Source of the DNA: Dubosiella muris
GTDB lineage: Bacteria; Bacillota_I; Bacilli_A; Erysipelotrichales; Erysipelotrichaceae
Reading direction: 5' to 3'
Length of the DNA stretch: 64,000 nt
Assembly (NCBI RefSeq): GCF_004793885.1
Contig: NZ_SRYG01000006.1
Location: 47,226-111,225, forward strand
The notes beneath the pieces are model-generated. The model saw only the letters and a list, made by a program, of their open reading frames with translations, searched no databases and was not told where the DNA came from. The translations under genes and the position numbers were made by a program. Shown here piece by piece: positions 59,136 through 64,000 of this stretch (the first letter of the stretch is position 1; every line of letters begins with the position of its first letter).

Positions 59136-60564
59136 AGTCGTACTGGCCGGCGTGGGCTGCGGGGAAGCGGATTTGATGTCGATTCGCGCGCGGGATTTTG
59201 TGGAGCGGGCGGATTGTATTTTGTACGATCATTTAATGGACGCGGCGATTTTAAAGGCGGCGAAACCCGGCTGTGTCAAAATTTTTGTCGGCAAGGAAAG
59301 CGGCAACCACGCGGTTGCGCAAGATCAAATCAACGCCATGCTTGTCGACTTTTCGAAACGGTACGATTGCGTGGTCCGGCTCAAGGGCGGGGATCCGTAC
59401 GTGTTCGGACGCGGGGCGGAGGAAGCCCACGCGCTGCTGGAGGCGGGGGTGCCTTTTGAAGTGGTGCCCGGCATCTCCTCGTGCATTGCCGGCTTGTCGT
59501 TTGCGGGTATTCCGATCACGGCGCGGAGCATCACCCGGGGATTTCGGGTGTATACCGCCCATTCCAGCGAAGACCGGATGCCGGAGCTTGATTTTGAACA
59601 GCTCGCCTTCACCAAGGATACGGTTGTCTTTTTAATGGGGCGCAAAAATCTGGCGCGTATCGTGGAAGGGTACCAGAAGGCGGGCGCGCCGGATTTGCCG
59701 ATCGCTTTGATTTCCAAAGCGGGATTTCCGGAGCAGCGCGTATGCGTTGGCACGCTGTCGACGATTGTGGAGCAATGCGCCCGCGAGGAATATCCGGCGC
59801 CGGCGCTCATCGTCGTGGGGAATGTCGTGAACGAATCCGAAGCGCTGAACTGGTTTTCGCGCCGGCCGCTTTCGGGAAAGACGGTGCTGTACGCGCGCAA
59901 TTCCGATCGGGACGACTTGCTGGAACCGCTGCGGGATTTGGGCGCCATCGTGGACGCGCCGGTCGCGTTTGAGCGGGTCGAAAGTCCGGAAATGGCGGTG
60001 GATGTCGAAAAGTACGACTGGGTCGTGCTGACAAGCCAGACGGCGATCCGTCTTTTCATGGAACGGATGCGCCGGCAACAGGTGGATGTCCGGCGGCTGC
60101 CGAAGGTGGCGGTCGTGCACGAGCAAAGCGCGCAGGCGCTGGCGCGTTATGGCGTGTTCGCGGATTTGGTGGGCACGAAAGACGCGGAAAGCCTTGTGAA
60201 GCAGCTCAATCAAGTCGTCGACGCCGATTCGAACATTTTGGTTCCGCATTCGGCGGCCAACATCGACGTGTTTGTCGGCCTCAAGGGCAACGTCGATGTC
60301 CATGTGCTGTATCAAATGGTGCCGCTTGACTGGCACGCGTCGCGGCCGGCGTACGACTATGGCGTGTTTACGAGCGCGCGGATGGCGGAAAGCGTGCTGG
60401 CGCGCGGCGTTCGAATTGGAACGGCCATCAGCATTGGCGAAAAAACGACCGCCGCCTTGCGAAAAGGCGGGGTGAAGACGATTTGCCAGGCGAAGCGTCC
60501 GCGTTATGGGGATATGCTGGAAATTTTGAAAGGAAATGAATCATGTATAGAGGCAGAAGACTAA
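59128..60564 (+). CDS. cobA-hemD: Fused uroporphyrinogen-III methyltransferase / uroporphyrinogen-III synthase
   Basis: 478 residues, two enzymes in one chain. Residues 1-240 are the SAM-dependent methyltransferase (CobA/SUMT): [55 protein letters not shown] and [14 protein letters not shown]. Residues about 250-478 are HemD, closing the ring of hydroxymethylbilane to uroporphyrinogen III, with weak overall conservation but [12 protein letters not shown] and [14 protein letters not shown] in place. Together they yield precorrin-2. ATG 59128 overlaps hemC by 8 bases with CGGGAGG upstream. Such fusions are common in clostridia. Confidence 0.95.
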   Translation: MGKVVLAGVGCGEADLMSIRARDFVERADCILYDHLMDAAILKAAKPGCVKIFVGKESGNHAVAQDQINAMLVDFSKRYDCVVRLKGGDPYVFGRGAEEAHALLEAGVPFEVVPGISSCIAGLSFAGIPITARSITRGFRVYTAHSSEDRMPELDFEQLAFTKDTVVFLMGRKNLARIVEGYQKAGAPDLPIALISKAGFPEQRVCVGTLSTIVEQCAREEYPAPALIVVGNVVNESEALNWFSRRPLSGKTVLYARNSDRDDLLEPLRDLGAIVDAPVAFERVESPEMAVDVEKYDWVVLTSQTAIRLFMERMRRQQVDVRRLPKVAVVHEQSAQALARYGVFADLVGTKDAESLVKQLNQVVDADSNILVPHSAANIDVFVGLKGNVDVHVLYQMVPLDWHASRPAYDYGVFTSARMAESVLARGVRIGTAISIGEKTTAALRKGGVKTICQAKRPRYGDMLEILKGNESCIEAED

Positions 60565-61511
60565 GAATGAATCCGACGATTCGCTCGCTTGTCCGGGAAA
60601 CGAGATTGTGCGTCGAAGATTTGATTTATCCGATTTTTGTCGTGGAAGGCGAAGGAATCAAGGAGCCGATCGACACAATGCCCGGACAGTACAGGTATTC
60701 GATCGACCGGCTGCCCGCGCTTCTGGACGAAATGAAGCGGCTTGGCGTGCGCGCCTGCTTGCTGTTTGGCATACCCGCCCGTAAGGACGCGTGCGGCAGC
60801 GAGGCGTACGCGCCCGATGGCGTCGTGCAGCGCGCCATCCAGGCGATCAAGCGATGGGATCCGACGATGTACGTGATCGCGGACGTTTGCATGTGCGAAT
60901 ACACCGATCATGGCCATTGCGGGATCCTGGACGCGTGCGGCCGGGTGAAAAACGACGAGACGGTACGCTATTTGGAAAAAATCGCGCTTTCCTATGCGAA
61001 AGCGGGTGTGGACATGGTGGCGCCAAGCGACATGATGGATGGGCGCATTGGCGCGATTCGACACGCGCTGGACGCGGCCGGGTATCCGTATGTGCCGATC
61101 ATGGCGTACTCGGCCAAATACGCGAGCAGTTTTTACGGCCCGTTCCGCGAAGCCGCCCATTCGGCGCCTGGTTTTGGCGACCGGAAGGCGTACCAGATGG
61201 ATCCGGGCAACGCGAAAGAGGCGATGCGTGAAATGGCGGCGGACATCGAGGAAGGCGCGGACGCGATCATTATTAAACCGGCGCTTCCGTATTTGGATAT
61301 TTTGAGCGCGGCGTCAAACCGCTTTGACGTGCCGCTTTGCGCGTACAATGTGAGTGGCGAGTACGCGATGCTGATGGCGGCGATCGAAAAAGGCTGGATG
61401 AAGCCGGACGTCGTCGAGGAGTCTTTATTGTGCATGAAACGCGCGGGCGCGGATATGATCATCACGTATTTCGCGCTGGACGTGGCAAAGAGGTTGGCAA
61501 ATGAAAAATAA
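60543..61511 (+). CDS. hemB: Delta-aminolevulinic acid dehydratase (porphobilinogen synthase)
   Basis: Condenses two 5-aminolevulinate into porphobilinogen. 322 residues. The Schiff-base lysines are Lys192 ([10 protein letters not shown]) and Lys245 ([10 protein letters not shown]). The cysteine-rich zinc site [15 protein letters not shown] is present, so it is a zinc-type enzyme. RPRRLR-like start [20 protein letters not shown]. Overlaps the cobA-hemD end by 22 bases and hemL by 11. Confidence 0.97.
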   Translation: MYRGRRLRMNPTIRSLVRETRLCVEDLIYPIFVVEGEGIKEPIDTMPGQYRYSIDRLPALLDEMKRLGVRACLLFGIPARKDACGSEAYAPDGVVQRAIQAIKRWDPTMYVIADVCMCEYTDHGHCGILDACGRVKNDETVRYLEKIALSYAKAGVDMVAPSDMMDGRIGAIRHALDAAGYPYVPIMAYSAKYASSFYGPFREAAHSAPGFGDRKAYQMDPGNAKEAMREMAADIEEGADAIIIKPALPYLDILSAASNRFDVPLCAYNVSGEYAMLMAAIEKGWMKPDVVEESLLCMKRAGADMIITYFALDVAKRLANEK

Positions 61512-62790
61512 AAACAAAGCGCTGTTTGAAACGGCGAAACGATACATTCCCGGCGGCGTCAACTCGCCGGTCCGGGCGTTCAAGGCGGTGGGCTGCGATC
61601 CGGTTTTTATCCGGAAGGCGAAAGGCGCCCACTTGTTTGGCGAAGACGGCCGGATGTACATTGACTACATTTCCTCGTGGGGACCGATGATTTTAGGGCA
61701 TTCGTGCGAGGTCGTCAACGAGGCGGTCGAACGGCATTTGCTGGATGGCATCAGCTATGGCCTGCCTAGCCGGGTGGAAGTCGAGCTGGCGAAAACGATT
61801 GTCGAGGCGTATCCGGGCATCGACGAGGTGCGGATGGTCAACTCCGGCACCGAAGCGACCATGTCCGCGATTCGGGTGGCGCGGGGATTTACCGGGCGCG
61901 ACAAGATCGTGAAATTCGAAGGCTGCTATCACGGCCATAGCGATGGCTTGCTTGTTTCGAGTGGTTCGGGCGCGTTGACGTTTGGTTTGCCGACTTCGCC
62001 GGGCGTACCGGACGACATCGTGAAAAACACCCTGGTCGCTCCCTACAACGATTTGGCGCGGCTTGCGCAGCTAGTGGACGCCAATCCGGGACAAATCGCC
62101 TGCGTGATCGTGGAGCCGGTTTGCGGGAATATGGGGGTCGTTTTGCCGGATGCCGGCTTTTTGGAAGGTTTGCGGTCGCTGTGTACGGAAAAGGGGATCG
62201 TGCTCATTTTCGACGAGGTGATTACGGGCTTCCGGCTTGGCTACCATGGGGCGGCTGGCGTCTTTGGCGTGACGCCGGACATGGCTTGTTTTGGAAAAAT
62301 CATCGGGGGCGGTTTTCCGGTGGGCGCGTATGGCGGCCGGCGGGAAATCATGGAGTGCGTTTCTCCGGCCGGATCGGTTTACCAGGCGGGCACGCTTTCC
62401 GGCAATCCGCTGGCGATGCATGCCGGTAAGGCGATGCTCGATTATTTGAAGCACCAGCCTGCAGTGTATGACGTGATCGAGGAAAAAGCCGCGTATTTGG
62501 AACGGGGCATGCGGGCGATTTTGGAAGAATACCATTTGCCGTTTTCCCTGGTCCGGGCAGGCAGCTTGATGACGGTGTTTTTTTGCGAACGCGTTCCGCA
62601 CCGGTATGACGATGTGCAAAAAGCGGATTTGAAAAAATACAGCCAGTATTTTCGCGGCATGCTTGATCGCGGAGTGATGCTCGCGCCCAGCCAGTTTGAG
62701 GCGATGTTCGTTAGCTGCGCTTTGACGAAAAACGATATGGATGTCACGCTTCAGGCGTTCCGGGAAGTGATGAAGGAGATGGCGGCGTGA
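61501..62790 (+). CDS. hemL: Glutamate-1-semialdehyde 2,1-aminomutase
   Basis: PLP enzyme that converts glutamate-1-semialdehyde to 5-aminolevulinate. 429 residues, normal length. The cofactor lysine is Lys266 in [36 protein letters not shown] and [12 protein letters not shown] are typical. [16 protein letters not shown] carries the PLP-nitrogen Asp. It overlaps hemB by 11 bases and the last gene by 4. Confidence 0.97.
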   Translation: MKNKNKALFETAKRYIPGGVNSPVRAFKAVGCDPVFIRKAKGAHLFGEDGRMYIDYISSWGPMILGHSCEVVNEAVERHLLDGISYGLPSRVEVELAKTIVEAYPGIDEVRMVNSGTEATMSAIRVARGFTGRDKIVKFEGCYHGHSDGLLVSSGSGALTFGLPTSPGVPDDIVKNTLVAPYNDLARLAQLVDANPGQIACVIVEPVCGNMGVVLPDAGFLEGLRSLCTEKGIVLIFDEVITGFRLGYHGAAGVFGVTPDMACFGKIIGGGFPVGAYGGRREIMECVSPAGSVYQAGTLSGNPLAMHAGKAMLDYLKHQPAVYDVIEEKAAYLERGMRAILEEYHLPFSLVRAGSLMTVFFCERVPHRYDDVQKADLKKYSQYFRGMLDRGVMLAPSQFEAMFVSCALTKNDMDVTLQAFREVMKEMAA

Positions 62791-63857
62791 TCGTCGACGT
62801 GTCGTGGAACGGGAAAAAAGTCCTCATTGTCGGCGCGGGAAAGCAAGGCAAAAAAAAGGAGGCGCTTCTCAAAGCGGAAGGCGCTGACGTCACGGTCGTG
62901 GATCAAGGCTTTGACTGGCGTTCGTTGCGGGCGTACGACTTGGTGGTCGCCTGCACGAACGACGCGCGCGTGAATCATGAAATCGTCGTTCAGGCTCAAA
63001 AAGAAGGGGTGTTTTGCGCCAGCGCGACGTACGAGCCGGACGCGAGCGTCCATTGGATGCGGCAAATCGAGCGGGATTGCCTGCGCCTTGGCTTTTCGAC
63101 GCGGCGCGCCTATCCTTTGTATGGAAAGACGATGGCCCGGGATATCGAAGCGCTTTACGACGAGAAGTGGAAGCGAAGGCTGAAGGCGCTCAGACGATTG
63201 CGGCCGTTTCTGCGAAAGGATCCGGCGCTGCTGGCAGCGGTGATGGAGTGGCGAGTCGACCAGCTGGAGTGGCTTGGAAACGCCGTGCAAGCCAAAGCGG
63301 GGAAAGTGTGCGTGTTCCATAGCTGCCAAAGCGAAGCGCAGCACGCGTGGATTCGCGCCCGGCTAGGCGAGGGCGTCATGCCGTTTTATATGCGGGAGAA
63401 CTGGGAATCGGCGTGCGCGGTATTTTCGCTTTTGGAACTGCCGGTCGAGGTGCAGCCGATGTTCGTGTTTGCCGGAAGGATTTATCGCCAGTTTGAGGCG
63501 CTTTGCGAGCGGCACCGTCCGCTTTTGCTCGATGAAAACGGATGGCGGCGCGTCCTGACTCCGTTCGATCGCCCGGAGGCGGTGTTTGTGGTGCATCGCA
63601 GCCAACACGACGCGTTGAAAAAACGAGTAGCCGCTTGCTGCCACGAGGCTGTCGTGGTCGACTACGAGGAGGAACTTCCCGTAAACAAAGAGCGAATGGT
63701 CGTGTATCCGTTGTTTATGCTGGATGGCGGACATGTGGAAAACGATGTGGCGAATCAAATCGCGCGGGCGCGCGAGCGAGGCGCCGATGTGCGATGGGGT
63801 TGTCGCTGCTTGCTTGATCTTTCTTCGTTTCAGGAACTTTTACGTGATCGTTTATGA
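62787..63857 (+). CDS. Fusion of precorrin-2 dehydrogenase (Met8/SirC-like) and CbiX/CbiK-like chelatase
   Basis: 356 residues. The N-terminal part (about 1-150) is the NAD-binding precorrin-2 dehydrogenase fold: KKVLIVGAGKQGKKKEALL, VTVVDQGFDW, DLVVACTNDARVNHEI and the helical segment LGFSTRRAYPL. The C-terminal part (about 165-356) looks like a class II chelatase: VFHSCQSEAQHAW, FVVHRSQHDALKKR and YPLFMLDGGHVENDV, where the His-containing end is the metal-binding motif of CbiX/CbiK. It would oxidise precorrin-2 to sirohydrochlorin and insert Fe (sirohaem) or Co (B12 route). Overlaps hemL by four bases and ends the operon. Confidence 0.8.
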   Translation: MIVDVSWNGKKVLIVGAGKQGKKKEALLKAEGADVTVVDQGFDWRSLRAYDLVVACTNDARVNHEIVVQAQKEGVFCASATYEPDASVHWMRQIERDCLRLGFSTRRAYPLYGKTMARDIEALYDEKWKRRLKALRRLRPFLRKDPALLAAVMEWRVDQLEWLGNAVQAKAGKVCVFHSCQSEAQHAWIRARLGEGVMPFYMRENWESACAVFSLLELPVEVQPMFVFAGRIYRQFEALCERHRPLLLDENGWRRVLTPFDRPEAVFVVHRSQHDALKKRVAACCHEAVVVDYEEELPVNKERMVVYPLFMLDGGHVENDVANQIARARERGADVRWGCRCLLDLSSFQELLRDRL

Positions 63858-63884
63858 GAAGGATAAAAAATCCTCTTTTTTCCT
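63858..63884 (+). terminator. Terminator of the tetrapyrrole operon
   Basis: AGGAT and ATCCT form a short stem over AAAAA, followed by CTTTTTTCC. Confidence 0.6.
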
Positions 63885-63931
63885 CCCTTCATCTGTCATC
63901 TAAATTTCTTTAAAAAAGATATAAAAAGCAG

Positions 63932-63960
63932 TTGACAGTTGATAGGGAGTGCGGTATGAT
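63932..63960 (+). promoter_or_regulatory. Strong sigma-A promoter reading off the right edge
   Basis: Perfect -35 TTGACA (63932-63937), 17-base spacer, -10 TATGAT (63955-63960). Transcription would start near 63967; the gene is outside the window. Its strength would suit an rRNA, tRNA or riboswitch-led gene. Confidence 0.8.
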
Positions 63961-64000
63961 AAGTGAGCGTTAAGGAAACGCCTCTCGAAAACGACAAACT

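Noticed and set aside
1-64000. CRISPR arrays, tRNA or rRNA genes, insertion sequences
   Set aside because: No spaced direct-repeat array, cloverleaf with TTCGA arm, ribosomal sequence or transposase was found on either strand by eye.

Overview
This window looks like chromosomal DNA of a fermentative, probably anaerobic member of the Bacillota (low-GC Gram-positive lineage). The evidence is: strong AGGAGG-type ribosome binding sites, TTGACA/TATAAT promoters, U-tract intrinsic terminators, a LytR-CpsA-Psr protein, a CsoR/CopA copper operon, a class III (anaerobic) ribonucleotide reductase and no outer-membrane LPS export genes. I cannot name the genus; a GC-rich Erysipelotrichia-like or clostridial organism would fit. 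Two base compositions meet here. About 1-1620 and 26600-64000 are clearly GC-rich, while about 1620-26550 is A/T-rich, very strongly so at 1800-3000 and 9800-13000. This suggests an acquired or exchangeable surface-polysaccharide locus.

Layout. (1) 1-1618: end of a KDPG pathway operon (eda fragment, kdgK). (2) 1779-25573: polysaccharide locus. It holds an acyltransferase-3 gene with an in-frame stop near its start, CDP-3,6-dideoxyhexose genes (rfbF, rfbG, rfbH), a short-chain dehydrogenase/reductase, a polyprenyl-phosphate sugar transferase of GtrB type, two large membrane proteins (at least one GT-C like), two Wzx flippases, a thiamine-diphosphate enzyme, a Wzy-like polymerase, five further glycosyltransferases, a LytR-CpsA-Psr ligase and UDP-galactopyranose mutase. 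(3) 25763-26512: HigB/HigA-type toxin-antitoxin pair with a palindromic operator. (4) 26641-31652: SH3-domain envelope protein, coiled-coil protein and an extracellular O-acylation set (SGNH, DUF4358, MBOAT, DHHW). (5) 31695-38903: iron-sulfur aldo/keto reductase, FMN 2-hydroxy-acid oxidase, GH4 6-phospho-glycosidase, two DUF2087 regulators around an MFS permease, phosphoglycerate mutase. (6) 39015-42656: a frameshifted HTH gene behind an attenuator-like hairpin, and three unknown membrane proteins. (7) 42714-45652: copper operon. (8) 45836-51036: small envelope proteins, an XRE membrane regulator, pyroglutamyl peptidase with its DUF969/DUF979 permease-like pair, and a secreted 3D-domain protein. 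(9) 51038-54038: nrdD, DUF1653, nrdG. (10) 54265-56955: unknown proteins and an SDR. (11) 57076-63857: tetrapyrrole operon hemA-hemC-cobA/hemD-hemB-hemL and a Met8-CbiX fusion.

How genes work together. RfbF/G/H make a CDP-4-keto-3,6-dideoxyhexose precursor. The reductase and the thiamine-diphosphate enzyme in the same operon are the pair expected for adding and reducing a two-carbon branch, as in Yersinia yersiniose synthesis (YerE/YerF). The GtrB-like transferase plus GT-C proteins could place that sugar on the polymer outside the membrane; Wzx/Wzy would export and polymerise repeats, Glf would supply galactofuranose and the LCP protein would attach the polymer to the wall. The tetrapyrrole operon runs from glutamyl-tRNA to sirohydrochlorin/sirohaem or cobalt-sirohydrochlorin, with every gene overlapping the next. 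In the copper operon, CsoR represses copA through an operator between the -35 and -10 boxes; copA ends in a CopZ-like domain with its own ribosome binding site and start codon, so it may yield both a pump and a free chaperone.
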